Made by a program: the position numbers and the translations under genes. DNA of 64,000 bases from an uncultured Acetatifactor sp. (lineage in GTDB: Bacteria; Bacillota; Clostridia; Lachnospirales; Lachnospiraceae), in assembly GCA_934436245.1 (NCBI GenBank), contig CAKSAM010000008.1:1-64000 (forward strand), given 5' to 3'. Below the pieces are notes generated by a model, which was not told the DNA's origin, did not search any database, and worked only from the letters and a program-made list of their open reading frames with translations. Position 1 is the first letter of the stretch, and every line of letters starts with the position of its first letter. Of the stretch, positions 7,591-14,821 are shown one piece after another.

Positions 7591-8091
7591 ATGAATAAGC
7601 AGGAATTTGTAGACCGGCTGCGGATGGCATTAAATGGGAGAGTGTCTCCTGGGCTGGTAATGGATAATGTAAATTACTATGAAGATTATATAAATACGGA
7701 GATACGTAAAGGCAGAACGGAAGAGGAAGTACTGGAGAGTCTGGGGGATCCGAGACTGATTGCCCGTACGATCATTCAGACAAATGATGGTGATGATCGT
7801 TCCGGATACCGCAACACAGTCTACGGCAATGGAGAGTATCGGGAAGCTGGCGGACAGAATACGCATCACAGTTATAACGGATACACCGGAGAAGAATATG
7901 GTACGTATCAGAATAAAGTTACGAGTGTGCTGGCAAAACTTCCGGGCTGGGTATGGCTGATTCTCGGAATCCTGGTCATAGTACTGATCTTCAGTGCGGT
8001 ATTTTCGGTGTTGTCTTTCCTGGCGCCGGTGCTGATTCCGATTCTGGTGGTATTGTTTTTGGTAAAGCTGTTCCGGGACTGGCTCAACTAG
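7591..8091 (+). CDS. DUF1700 / HAAS-type membrane protein
   Basis: The 166-residue protein begins with the helical HAAS/DUF1700 domain (NKQEFVDRLRMALNG ... YYEDYINTEIRKGRTEEEVLESLGDPRLIARTI), then a Gly/Tyr/Asn-rich linker (about residues 75-105), and ends in two hydrophobic helices (about 112-163). DUF1700 proteins are often partners of PadR-type regulators and envelope stress systems, but no PadR gene is adjacent here. GGAGG sits 13 bases from the ATG, a wide spacing. It is flanked by the two small RNA candidates. Confidence 0.7.
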   Translation: MNKQEFVDRLRMALNGRVSPGLVMDNVNYYEDYINTEIRKGRTEEEVLESLGDPRLIARTIIQTNDGDDRSGYRNTVYGNGEYREAGGQNTHHSYNGYTGEEYGTYQNKVTSVLAKLPGWVWLILGILVIVLIFSAVFSVLSFLAPVLIPILVVLFLVKLFRDWLN

Positions 8092-8203
8092 TAACTGTAA
8101 AACAACTATTTAGGATGCCTTGATTCGCAAAATGCCTCTGTGGGGCTTGCTTTTTGCTCATTGAGGTTACTTCGGTTATATTTATTGACTCTGAATAGTT
8201 CCA

Positions 8204-8306
8204 ACGAAAAGAGCCACCAGGGGGAAGCTGGTGGCTCTCATGAGGGGAGTATAAATAAATAATACATAAGGGTGCAAATAGAATCATGAAGGGGTTTCTA
8301 TTTACA
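8204..8306 (-). ncRNA. Candidate minus-strand small RNA with two C-rich motifs
   Basis: Read on the minus strand, the promoter at 8313-8341 would start a transcript near 8306. It contains a hairpin with an 8-bp stem AAATAGAA/TTCTATTT (about 8276-8303) whose loop shows CCCCTTCATGA, then an unpaired AT-rich stretch with CCCCTCATGA (8238-8247), and finally a perfect 10-bp terminator stem (8228-8237 with 8211-8220) followed by TTTT (8210-8207). On the plus strand the same stem has no T run, so minus is the natural reading. C-rich loops that could pair with Shine-Dalgarno sequences are typical of RsaE/RoxS-like Firmicutes sRNAs; a similar role is inferred only. Confidence 0.65.
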
Positions 8307-8312
8307 ATTCTG

Positions 8313-8341
8313 ATTATAGTACTAATGGCTCAAAAATGCAA
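8313..8341 (-). promoter_or_regulatory. Minus-strand promoter of the candidate sRNA
   Basis: On the minus strand TTGCAT (8341-8336), 17 bases, then a perfect TATAAT (8318-8313). No minus-strand coding gene lies downstream for many kilobases. Confidence 0.75.
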
Positions 8342-8448
8342 GAAGAAATTTAGTCCCAAAGTACCATAAAAATTGGCATATTTTTGTGCAAAACAGACAT
8401 ACTACTCCTGTAACTAAAAAAGATATTTCCGATCAGGAGGTCACAAAT

Positions 8449-8598
8449 ATGTCTAAAAATTATGAACAGAACAAGTATAACAACTCTTATGATGAGAGCG
8501 AGAACAGCAAGAATAGCCAGAACTCCCAGAATAAGCAGAATAGCCAGAATCAGAATAAGAACCAGAGCAACAACAGGGAGCAGAACAAGAGCTGCTAA
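8449..8598 (+). CDS. Small Asn/Gln/Ser-rich peptide of unknown function
   Basis: A good ribosome site (AGGAGG, 7 bases before ATG) precedes a 49-codon frame. The peptide is hydrophilic and low in complexity, with repeated NSQN/KQNSQN units and a C-terminal Cys. It contains no hydrophobic core and is probably disordered. A GC-rich hairpin follows the stop. I do not recognise a family; small N/Q-rich peptides of this kind occur in spore-formers, but a spore role is only a guess. Confidence 0.6.
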   Translation: MSKNYEQNKYNNSYDESENSKNSQNSQNKQNSQNQNKNQSNNREQNKSC

Positions 8599-8621
8599 TC
8601 TGGTGCATAAGATATTTTCAG

Positions 8622-8646
8622 GGGCTGCCGCAAGGCAGCCCTATTT
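8622..8646 (+). terminator. Hairpin terminator after the N/Q-rich peptide gene
   Basis: A perfect 8-bp stem GGGCTGCC/GGCAGCCC with GCAA loop, followed by a weak T-rich stretch (TATTTACATATTTT). Confidence 0.65.
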
Positions 8647-8766
8647 ACATATTTTCAGAATCCATATATAATGATGCCAGTGGCACATGTTTAGCATGGA
8701 ACAATCCTGGCATCATATAATAACGCTATATGTGTAAAGATAGACGACTAAGATCCGGAGGAACGA

Positions 8767-9918
8767 ATGAGGCGCTTTGAATTGATTGCTCCCTGCCATT
8801 TCGGCATGGAATCGGTATTAAAAAGAGAGATTACAGATCTGGGATATGATATTACGGAAGTGGCAGATGGCCGTGTAACGTTTTTTGGTGATGAAGAGGC
8901 TTTGTGCAGGGCGAATATTTTTCTTCGTACGGCAGAGAGGATTCTGATTAAAGTAGGAAGCTTTCATGCAGAGACTTTCGAGGAACTGTTTCAGGGTACC
9001 AGAAATCTGCCGTGGGAAGAATATATTCCACAGAATGGGAAGTTCTGGGTGGCAAAAGCAGCCAGCGTAAAATCAAAGCTGTTCAGCCCTTCTGATATTC
9101 AGTCGATTATGAAAAAGGCAATGGTAGAACGCCTGAAGGGACAGTATGGTATTTCCTGGTTTCAGGAGGATGGTGCTGCATTTCCGGTCAGAGTATTTCT
9201 GATGAAAGACGAAGTGACTGTAGGACTGGACAGTACCGGTGAATCCCTGCACAAGAGAGGATATCGTAAACTGACAGCGAAGGCTCCGATTGCCGAGAAT
9301 CTGGCGGCGGCACTGATTATGCTGACACCGTGGAATGAAGGAAGGATTCTGGTGGATCCTTTCTGCGGAAGCGGCACTTTTCCCATTGAGGCGGCTATGA
9401 TGGCGGCCAATATGGCACCCGGAAGAAACCGTAGCTTTACGGCAGAAGAATGGTCGCATATTGTTGGGAAAAGAGTATGGTATGATGCCATGGATGAAGC
9501 AGAAGAATTGGTTGATCTGTCAGTGAAAACAGATATTCAGGGATATGATATTGATGAGGACATGGTGAAAATTGCCAGAGAGAATGCCAGACTTGCAGGA
9601 GTGGATAAGCTGATTCATTTTCAGAGAAGAGGTGTGGAGGAGCTTCATCATCCGAAAAAATACGGCTTTATCATTACGAACCCTCCTTACGGAGAGCGCT
9701 TGCAGGATAAGAGCCAGATGCCGCAGCTGTACCGTACCATCGGAGAGCGGTTCCGGGAGCTGGATTCCTGGAGTATGTATCTGATCACTGCTTACGAGCA
9801 GGCAGAGAAGGATATCGGCAGAAAAGCGGACAAAAATCGTAAGATTTATAATGGTATGATGAAAACTTACTATTATCAGTTTCTGGGTCCCAGACCTCCA
9901 AAGAGAAGAGAAGTATAG
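8767..9918 (+). CDS. THUMP-domain class I SAM-dependent RNA methyltransferase (RlmL-N/COG0116 type)
   Basis: The 383-residue protein has an N-terminal ferredoxin-like/THUMP region (about 1-160, FELIAPCHFGMESVLKREI) and a C-terminal Rossmann methyltransferase. DPFCGSGTFPIEAAM binds SAM and TNPPYGERL is the NPPY catalytic motif of N2-guanine or N6-adenine methylation. Homologues modify 23S rRNA at the RlmL position or tRNA; which base is changed here is not shown. GGAGG lies just upstream of the ATG. The degenerate amidase gene starts 5 bases after its stop. Confidence 0.9.
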   Translation: MRRFELIAPCHFGMESVLKREITDLGYDITEVADGRVTFFGDEEALCRANIFLRTAERILIKVGSFHAETFEELFQGTRNLPWEEYIPQNGKFWVAKAASVKSKLFSPSDIQSIMKKAMVERLKGQYGISWFQEDGAAFPVRVFLMKDEVTVGLDSTGESLHKRGYRKLTAKAPIAENLAAALIMLTPWNEGRILVDPFCGSGTFPIEAAMMAANMAPGRNRSFTAEEWSHIVGKRVWYDAMDEAEELVDLSVKTDIQGYDIDEDMVKIARENARLAGVDKLIHFQRRGVEELHHPKKYGFIITNPPYGERLQDKSQMPQLYRTIGERFRELDSWSMYLITAYEQAEKDIGRKADKNRKIYNGMMKTYYYQFLGPRPPKRREV

Positions 9919-9923
9919 ACAGA

Positions 9924-10991
9924 ATGAAAAAGATACTGCAGATCAGCAATCAACAACAAAATAGGCGGATTACAATGATTCTCTGGATGCTGTTGGGAAG
10001 CGCTGCTTTGGGGACAATGCTCTGGACGGCAGCGCATAAGACTGTGGTGATCTCCGCATTGAGTCAGGAACAGGGAGAACTGGTTACAGAGAATCAGACA
10101 GAACGGGCACAGGAAATGCAGCTGCCCATGTCGGATGATCAGATGGCAGGACGGCAGATCAGGATACCGTTGGAGACCGGTACAAAAGCGGAAAACGTGG
10201 TGGTGGAGAATCACTACATGGAGAGGGGATTGTGGATCTATATACAGAACGGCAGAAAGGCTTTTTACCAGGAAAATCCGCTGACAGGAAATCTGAGCCT
10301 TGTAGAGAAAGCTATCTGTGAAGCACAGAACGAAGGAGTATTATTGAGACTTTCTATGAAAGAAGTCTTAGAATATCACAGTACTCTGGAAGATGGAACT
10401 TTGAAAATAGATTTTACAGATCCCAGAGAAAATTATGATATGATCGTAGTACTGGATCCGGTAGGAGGCGGCAGAGAAGGTGGAGTCACAGCATCGGGAT
10501 GCCAGGAAAAAAATATTGCTCTCGGTGTGGCAAGGCAGACGGCACAACTGCTGGAGGGAGAAAAGGTAAAGGTTTATCTTACACGTACGGAAGATACTGA
10601 GGTGACGCAGGAGGCCAGAAGGACTTTTGCAGACTGGGTGGATGCGGATATGTATCTGGAGATTGGATTGTCTGCTGATGAAGATGAGAATGTTTACGGA
10701 ATCCGGGCAGAATACAATGATGAATATTATCTTCCTGAATTCGGAAATGTACAATGGGCTGACATTGTGACCAGGCAGGTGACGGTATCAGCAAGTAACC
10801 GTGCCATCGGATTATTTCCTGCTTCCGGGGGTGACGTTCTGTGGAAACTGAAAATCCCAGCGGCCAGAATTTCGCTGGGTTATGTGACAAACGACAGGGA
10901 ACGGCAACTGCTGGTGCAGGAAAAGTATCAAAAAATGCTTGCGGAAGGTATTGCAGAAGCCATTGTTGAGGTTTATACTGATACGCAATGA
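9924..10991 (+). CDS. Membrane-anchored amidase_3-like protein lacking catalytic residues
   Basis: The 355-residue protein has one N-terminal membrane helix (about 16-37), an extracytoplasmic stalk to about 170, and a C-terminal domain with the amidase_3 layout: MIVVLDP (about 173-179), EKNIALGVARQ, VYLTRTED, and YVTNDRERQLL...YQKMLAEGIAEAI. Active N-acetylmuramoyl-L-alanine amidases use His-Glu-His zinc ligands and a catalytic Glu. Here GHGG reads VGGG (His replaced by G181), the second His site reads EIGLS (G248), and the catalytic Glu of VELGF is S317 in ISLGY; only Glu195 remains. It is probably a non-enzymatic wall-binding or regulatory protein. It forms a likely operon with rdgB and the YfcE gene. 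Confidence 0.75.
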   Translation: MKKILQISNQQQNRRITMILWMLLGSAALGTMLWTAAHKTVVISALSQEQGELVTENQTERAQEMQLPMSDDQMAGRQIRIPLETGTKAENVVVENHYMERGLWIYIQNGRKAFYQENPLTGNLSLVEKAICEAQNEGVLLRLSMKEVLEYHSTLEDGTLKIDFTDPRENYDMIVVLDPVGGGREGGVTASGCQEKNIALGVARQTAQLLEGEKVKVYLTRTEDTEVTQEARRTFADWVDADMYLEIGLSADEDENVYGIRAEYNDEYYLPEFGNVQWADIVTRQVTVSASNRAIGLFPASGGDVLWKLKIPAARISLGYVTNDRERQLLVQEKYQKMLAEGIAEAIVEVYTDTQ

Positions 10992-11039
10992 TAAATACGA
11001 AAGAACATAAATGCAGCAAGGAAAGACAGGGTTATCAGA

Positions 11040-11651
11040 ATGCAGAAAAGAATTGTGTTTGCAACCGGCAATGCCGGTAAAATCAAAGAGATACGTATGA
11101 TCATGGAAGATACGGGTATGGAAGTGGTGTCCATGAAAGATGCCGGAATTCAGGTGGATATTGATGAAAACGGACAATCCTATGAAGAAAATGCGCTGAT
11201 CAAAGCCCGGGCGGTGGCCGCATTTACAAAAGATATCGTGATGGCGGATGACTCCGGACTGGAGATTGATGCCCTGAATAAGGAACCGGGAATCTATTCT
11301 GCCAGATATCTGGGGGAAGATACGCCCTATTCTGTTAAAAACGCTAACCTGGTAGCAAGACTGGACGGTGTACCCATGGAACAGCGGACAGCGCGGTTCG
11401 TATGTGCAATTGCTGCGGTGCTGCCGGACGGAAAAGAACTTACCACTCGCGCCACCATAGAAGGGATGATAGGATATGAGGAAAAGGGAAAAAACGGCTT
11501 TGGCTACGATCCTATTTTCTATGTACCGGAATTTGGCAGGACCACAGCAGAGTTGACAGAAGAAGAGAAGAATCAGGTAAGTCACAGAGGAAAGGCACTG
11601 GAACTGATGAAAGAGGAACTGAAGAAATATGAAGATACTGATTGTAAGTGA
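11040..11651 (+). CDS. rdgB: RdgB/HAM1 non-canonical purine NTP pyrophosphatase
   Basis: It hydrolyses dITP, XTP and ITP to monophosphates and keeps deaminated purines out of DNA. The 203-residue protein shows FATGNAGKIKEI at the start, ADDSGLEIDALNKEPGIYSARY in the middle, then GFGYDPIFYVPE and SHRGKAL near the C-terminus, all standard family motifs. Its 3' end overlaps the next gene by 23 bases, a sign of translational coupling. Confidence 0.95.
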   Translation: MQKRIVFATGNAGKIKEIRMIMEDTGMEVVSMKDAGIQVDIDENGQSYEENALIKARAVAAFTKDIVMADDSGLEIDALNKEPGIYSARYLGEDTPYSVKNANLVARLDGVPMEQRTARFVCAIAAVLPDGKELTTRATIEGMIGYEEKGKNGFGYDPIFYVPEFGRTTAELTEEEKNQVSHRGKALELMKEELKKYEDTDCK

Positions 11652-12108
11652 TACCCATAAAAAGAATGAGAATTACTTTAAGGTTCTCGAGATGCACCAT
11701 CCGGATATGATTATTCATTGCGGAGACGCAGAGGGAAGCGAGTATGCTCTTTCCGCTGCTGCAGAGTGCCCGGTATACATTGTTCTGGGAAATAACGATT
11801 TCTTTTCAGATCTGCCCAGAGAGATTACGTTGGATATCGGACCTTACAAGGTGTGGGCGACTCACGGGCATAATTACTATGTGTCTATGGGGAATGAGAC
11901 GATTAAAAGAGAAGCAATTGACCGTGGGGTGGATATCGTATTATACGGACATACCCATCGACCGGTAATTGATATTGATGATGATATTATAGCCGTGAAT
12001 CCGGGAAGTCTGTCCTATCCGAGACAAGAGGGACGGCAGCCTTCTTATGCGATCATGGAGATCGACAGAGAGGGAAAAGTTCATTTTACCATTGCATATC
12101 TGAGATAA
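11629..12108 (+). CDS. YfcE/MJ0936-type metallophosphoesterase
   Basis: The 159-residue calcineurin-like phosphoesterase has the two-metal motifs in order: SDTH (residues 7-10), HCGDAEG, LGNNDFF, THGH and GHTHRP. Family members are broad phosphodiesterases that need Mn or Ni; the natural substrate is unknown. It overlaps rdgB by 23 bases and is usually found with it in Clostridia. Its transcript probably ends before the tRNA promoter at 12129, although I see no strong terminator there. Confidence 0.9.
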   Translation: MKILIVSDTHKKNENYFKVLEMHHPDMIIHCGDAEGSEYALSAAAECPVYIVLGNNDFFSDLPREITLDIGPYKVWATHGHNYYVSMGNETIKREAIDRGVDIVLYGHTHRPVIDIDDDIIAVNPGSLSYPRQEGRQPSYAIMEIDREGKVHFTIAYLR

Positions 12109-12128
12109 CAGTTTTTAGGACTTCCCTC

Positions 12129-12158
12129 TTGACAGATTTTAAAAAATTAGGTTATAAT
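12129..12158 (+). promoter_or_regulatory. Promoter of tRNA-Pro
   Basis: TTGACA (12129-12134), 18-base spacer, TATAAT (12153-12158). The short leader can form a hairpin CTGCATTGCC/GGCGGTGCAG just before the tRNA. Confidence 0.8.
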
Positions 12159-12196
12159 AATCCCTGCATTGCCGAAAAGCAGTGGCGGTGCAGCTC

Positions 12197-12271
12197 CGGG
12201 GTGTGGCTCAGCTTGGCTAGAGCACCTGGTTTGGGACCAGGGGGTCGCAGGTTCGAATCCTGTCACCCCGA
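12197..12271 (+). tRNA. tRNA-Pro (anticodon TGG)
   Basis: Acceptor CGGGGTG pairs with CACCCCG; the anticodon stem CCTGG/CCAGG encloses TTTGGGA; T arm GGTTCGAATCC. CCA is not encoded. Confidence 0.95.
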
Positions 12272-12354
12272 CTTGTAACTTTTGTTTTGTATTTATTTTT
12301 CGTTACGGTTCAGACTAAACTGTTACTATTTTTCAAAAAATTGATACAAAACTG

Positions 12355-12383
12355 TTGACAAATGATGTCGGATAAGTTACAAT
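12355..12383 (+). promoter_or_regulatory. Second tRNA promoter, before tRNA-Arg(TCT)
   Basis: TTGACA (12355-12360), 17 bases, TACAAT (12378-12383). It would drive the Arg-His-Gln-Lys tRNA string independently of tRNA-Pro. Confidence 0.8.
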
Positions 12384-12423
12384 ATGCTTCGTCGGTTTGC
12401 TGATGCAGGCAACTGATAAATAT

Positions 12424-12497
<74 letters not shown>

Positions 12498-12540
12498 TTT
12501 GAGATAAGGAAGGACTTAATTGACCGTCACTGTCTCGCAT

Positions 12541-12615
12541 GGTGGGTATAGCGCAGTTGGTTAGCGCGCCAGATTGTGGCTCTGGAGGCCAAGGGTTCGA
12601 ATCCCTTTATCCACC
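12541..12615 (+). tRNA. tRNA-His (anticodon GTG)
   Basis: The extra G at 12541 faces C73 (12615), a tRNA-His hallmark; acceptor GTGGGTA pairs with TATCCAC; anticodon stem CCAGA/TCTGG encloses TTGTGGC. Confidence 0.95.
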
Positions 12616-12662
12616 CTTTTATGAGTGAAGTGTCGTAATGGCACGCTTGGTGTCATATTTAT

Positions 12663-12734
12663 AGGGCTATCGCCAAGCGGTAAGGCACAGCACTTTGACT
12701 GCTGCATTCGCTGGTTCGAATCCAGCTAGCCCTG
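12663..12734 (+). tRNA. tRNA-Gln (anticodon TTG)
   Basis: Acceptor AGGGCTA pairs with TAGCCCT; anticodon stem CAGCA/TGCTG encloses CTTTGAC; the D arm GCCAAGCGGTAAGGC is typical of tRNA-Gln. Confidence 0.95.
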
Positions 12735-12743
12735 TTTTATTAT

Positions 12744-12816
12744 GGGGTATTAGCTCAGTCGGTAGAGCACTTGACTTTTAATCAAGTTGTCGGGGGTTCG
12801 AATCCCCCATGCCTCA
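12744..12816 (+). tRNA. tRNA-Lys (anticodon TTT)
   Basis: Acceptor GGGGTAT pairs with ATGCCTC; anticodon stem CTTGA/TCAAG encloses CTTTTAA; discriminator A. Confidence 0.95.
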
Positions 12817-12841
12817 CTTGGTGCTGTGATATCCTGATCTG

Positions 12842-12883
12842 GGGATTCGAACCCCCTGGTCGAGATTCCCCATGCCTCACTTG
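12842..12883 (+). repeat. tRNA-derived debris downstream of tRNA-Lys
   Basis: CCCCATGCCTCACTTG, the 3' end and flank of tRNA-Lys (about 12806-12820), is repeated at about 12868-12883. Just before it GGGGATTCGAACCCC reads as a T arm on the opposite strand. No complete tRNA is present. It looks like a rearranged duplicate or an integration scar. Confidence 0.55.
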
Positions 12884-12910
12884 TTTCTTTTATACAGTTC
12901 ACCATTTTTA

Positions 12911-12934
12911 AAACCCCCTCTTGGGGCTTTTTTT
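12911..12934 (+). terminator. Terminator of the tRNA string
   Basis: A short CCCC-TCTT-GGGG hairpin flanked by A run and C plus seven T. It lies inside an apparent upstream extension of the MATE frame, which argues against that extension. Confidence 0.75.
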
Positions 12935-12964
12935 ATTCCGTTTTTACATGAGAAAGGAAGACTT

Positions 12965-14344
12965 ATGCAGACGAAAGAAAACAAAATGGGCGTCATGCCT
13001 ATCGATAAATTACTGATTTCCATGTCCCTGCCCATGATGATCTCCATGCTGGTACAGGCTCTGTACAATATCGTGGACAGTATCTTCGTGTCCCGCATCA
13101 ATGAATACGCTCTGCGTGCTGTCTCACTGGCATTTCCAATCCAGAGTCTGATGATCGCTGTGGCGGTAGGAACAGCAGTAGGCATCAATGCGTTCCTGTC
13201 CAAAACGTTGGGAGAAAAAGATTTTGAGAAAGCCAACATTATTGCCAGAAACGGTATTTTTATCGCCATTGCCAGCTATGTGGGTTTTGCTGTGATCGGA
13301 GCGTTAGTCAGCAGACCGTTTTTCGCCAGTCAGACGGAAGTGCTGGAAGTGCGGGAATATGGTGTGACCTATCTGACAATCTGTTGTGTGGCGGGCATGG
13401 GTATTTTCCTGCAGACAACTTTTGAACGACTGTTACAGGCTACCGGTAAGACCTTTTACACCATGATCACCCAGGGAACAGGTGCTATTATCAATATCAT
13501 TCTGGATCCGATCCTGATCTTCGGTTATTTTGGCATGCCCCGCATGGGAATTGCCGGTGCGGCGGCAGCTACCGTGATCGGACAGATCATTGCTGCGATC
13601 ATGGCATTGCTGTTTAATCTGAAATTCAATAAAGAACTGAATATTTCCATGAAAGGCTTCCGCCCTAACGGACATCTGATCGGACAGATCTACAAGGTAG
13701 GCGCCCCCTCCATTGTGGTACAGGCCATCGGCTCTTTGATGACCTACGGAATGAACCTGATCCTGGCATCCTTCGGGTCCGCCCAGACGGTGTTCGGTAT
13801 TTACTTCAAGCTGCAGAGCTTTGTATTTATGCCGGTGTTTGGATTGAATAACGGAATGGTGCCTATCATTGCTTATAACTATGGTGCAGGTTATAAAGAC
13901 CGTGTGATCAGGACGATTAAGCACAGTGTGGCTTACGGTGTAGGGATCATGTGTCTGGGACTGATCGTGATGCATGCTTTTCCGGCACAGCTGATGCGTA
14001 TGTTTGATGCGGAGGAAAGCCTGATCGCCATCGGTGTACCTGCGCTGGAGACGATTTCCTTAAGCTTTGTGTTTGCCGGATTCTGTATCGTGGTGGGAAG
14101 TGTATTTCAGGCACTGGGTAACGGTGTCTACAGCATGATCGTGTCTGTGGCGAGGCAGATGTGTGTGCTGCTTCCGGTGGCAAAGCTTTTGTCCTTAAGC
14201 GGTGAAGTGACATTGATCTGGTGGGCTTTTCCCATCGCAGAGCTTGCCAGCGTGCTCTTGAGTACTTATTTCCTGATGAGGATCTATAAAAAGGTGATCA
14301 GTCATATCGGGGAGCCGGTACAGGCAAAAGAGACTACAGATTAA
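12965..14344 (+). CDS. MATE family efflux transporter (second copy)
   Basis: The 459-residue protein has the MATE signature MSLPMMISMLVQALYNIVDSIFVSRI near the N-terminus and the paired half-motif APSIVVQAIGSLMTYG further on, with about 12 hydrophobic segments. It is a paralogue of the 1817-3148 gene with clearly different sequence. The start at 12965 follows AGGAAG; the open frame from 12872 contains the tRNA terminator and is not used. An exact 18-bp tandem duplication spans its stop codon. Substrate unknown. Confidence 0.9.
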   Translation: MQTKENKMGVMPIDKLLISMSLPMMISMLVQALYNIVDSIFVSRINEYALRAVSLAFPIQSLMIAVAVGTAVGINAFLSKTLGEKDFEKANIIARNGIFIAIASYVGFAVIGALVSRPFFASQTEVLEVREYGVTYLTICCVAGMGIFLQTTFERLLQATGKTFYTMITQGTGAIINIILDPILIFGYFGMPRMGIAGAAAATVIGQIIAAIMALLFNLKFNKELNISMKGFRPNGHLIGQIYKVGAPSIVVQAIGSLMTYGMNLILASFGSAQTVFGIYFKLQSFVFMPVFGLNNGMVPIIAYNYGAGYKDRVIRTIKHSVAYGVGIMCLGLIVMHAFPAQLMRMFDAEESLIAIGVPALETISLSFVFAGFCIVVGSVFQALGNGVYSMIVSVARQMCVLLPVAKLLSLSGEVTLIWWAFPIAELASVLLSTYFLMRIYKKVISHIGEPVQAKETTD

Positions 14345-14371
14345 AACAGAAATACAGATTAAAACAGAAAT
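14336..14371 (+). repeat. Exact 18-bp tandem duplication across the MATE stop codon
   Basis: ACAGATTAAAACAGAAAT occurs twice in direct succession (14336-14353, 14354-14371), followed by decayed copies (ACAAATAGAAACAGATG). Confidence 0.9.
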
Positions 14372-14412
14372 ACAAATAGAAACAGATGTGAGAAACAGAT
14401 GCAGTGGGATGC

Positions 14413-14442
14413 TTGACAAGCAAAAGGGAGGAAGAGTATAAT
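14413..14442 (+). promoter_or_regulatory. Promoter of the tRNA-Leu/tRNA-Val unit
   Basis: TTGACA (14413-14418), 18-base spacer, TATAAT (14437-14442). CTTGACAA at the -35 recurs inverted as TTGTCAAG at about 14476-14483. Confidence 0.78.
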
Positions 14443-14516
14443 TGTCTTTAGCCCTTTGGCAGAGAGCATTCCCGTTTGTCAAGGTTTTTAAGCTAGTAAG
14501 TAGATATGGCTAGTAA

Positions 14517-14598
14517 GCGGATATGGCGGAATTGGCAGACGCGATAGATTTAGGTTCTATTGTCAACAGACGTGCAGGTTCAAGTCCTGTTATCCGCA
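14517..14598 (+). tRNA. tRNA-Leu (anticodon TAG)
   Basis: Acceptor GCGGATA pairs with TATCCGC; anticodon stem ATAGA/TCTAT encloses TTTAGGT; a class II variable arm follows, giving 82 nt. CCA is not encoded. Confidence 0.95.
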
Positions 14599-14609
14599 TT
14601 GTGTACTAT

Positions 14610-14683
14610 GGAAGCATAGCTCAGCCGGGATGAGCGTTCGCCTCACACGCGAAAGGTCAGGGGTTCGAGCCCCCTTGCTTCCA
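14610..14683 (+). tRNA. tRNA-Val (anticodon CAC)
   Basis: Acceptor GGAAGCA pairs with TGCTTCC; anticodon stem TTCGC/GCGAA encloses CTCACAC, which reads only GTG. Confidence 0.93.
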
Positions 14684-14689
14684 CTCCAG

Positions 14690-14736
14690 AATAACTATTC
14701 AGGGCTCATGAGAAAGGACTGAATAGTTATTTTTTG
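14690..14736 (+). terminator. Terminator after tRNA-Val, built from the dispersed CTGAATAGTTA repeat
   Basis: A perfect 13-bp stem (14690-14702 with 14719-14731) around a 16-nt loop is followed by TTTTT. The arms contain the same CTGAATAGTTA word seen elsewhere in the window. Confidence 0.8.
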
Positions 14737-14743
14737 CGAATTT

Positions 14744-14759
14744 GGTTCTGAATAGTTAC
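14744..14759 (+). repeat. Dispersed short intergenic repeat, fullest copy
   Basis: GGTTCTGAATAGTTAC. Partial copies lie at 986-998 (reverse orientation), 8191-8200, in the terminator at 14690-14731, and at 51252-51265. All are intergenic. Confidence 0.6.
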
Positions 14760-14821
14760 TGTTTTTAACAAAGAGCATCGTAAGCTGCCTAAATAGTGAA
14801 ATATAAAGGAATACAAAAGAG

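Noticed and set aside
8211..8237. Plus-strand terminator of the DUF1700 gene
   Set aside because: The stem is perfect but the plus-strand sequence after it is TCATGAGG, without a T run; the T run is on the minus strand.
12872..12964. N-terminal extension of the second MATE protein
   Set aside because: The extra frame covers the tRNA terminator and debris and has no ribosome site; AGGAAG precedes the ATG at 12965.
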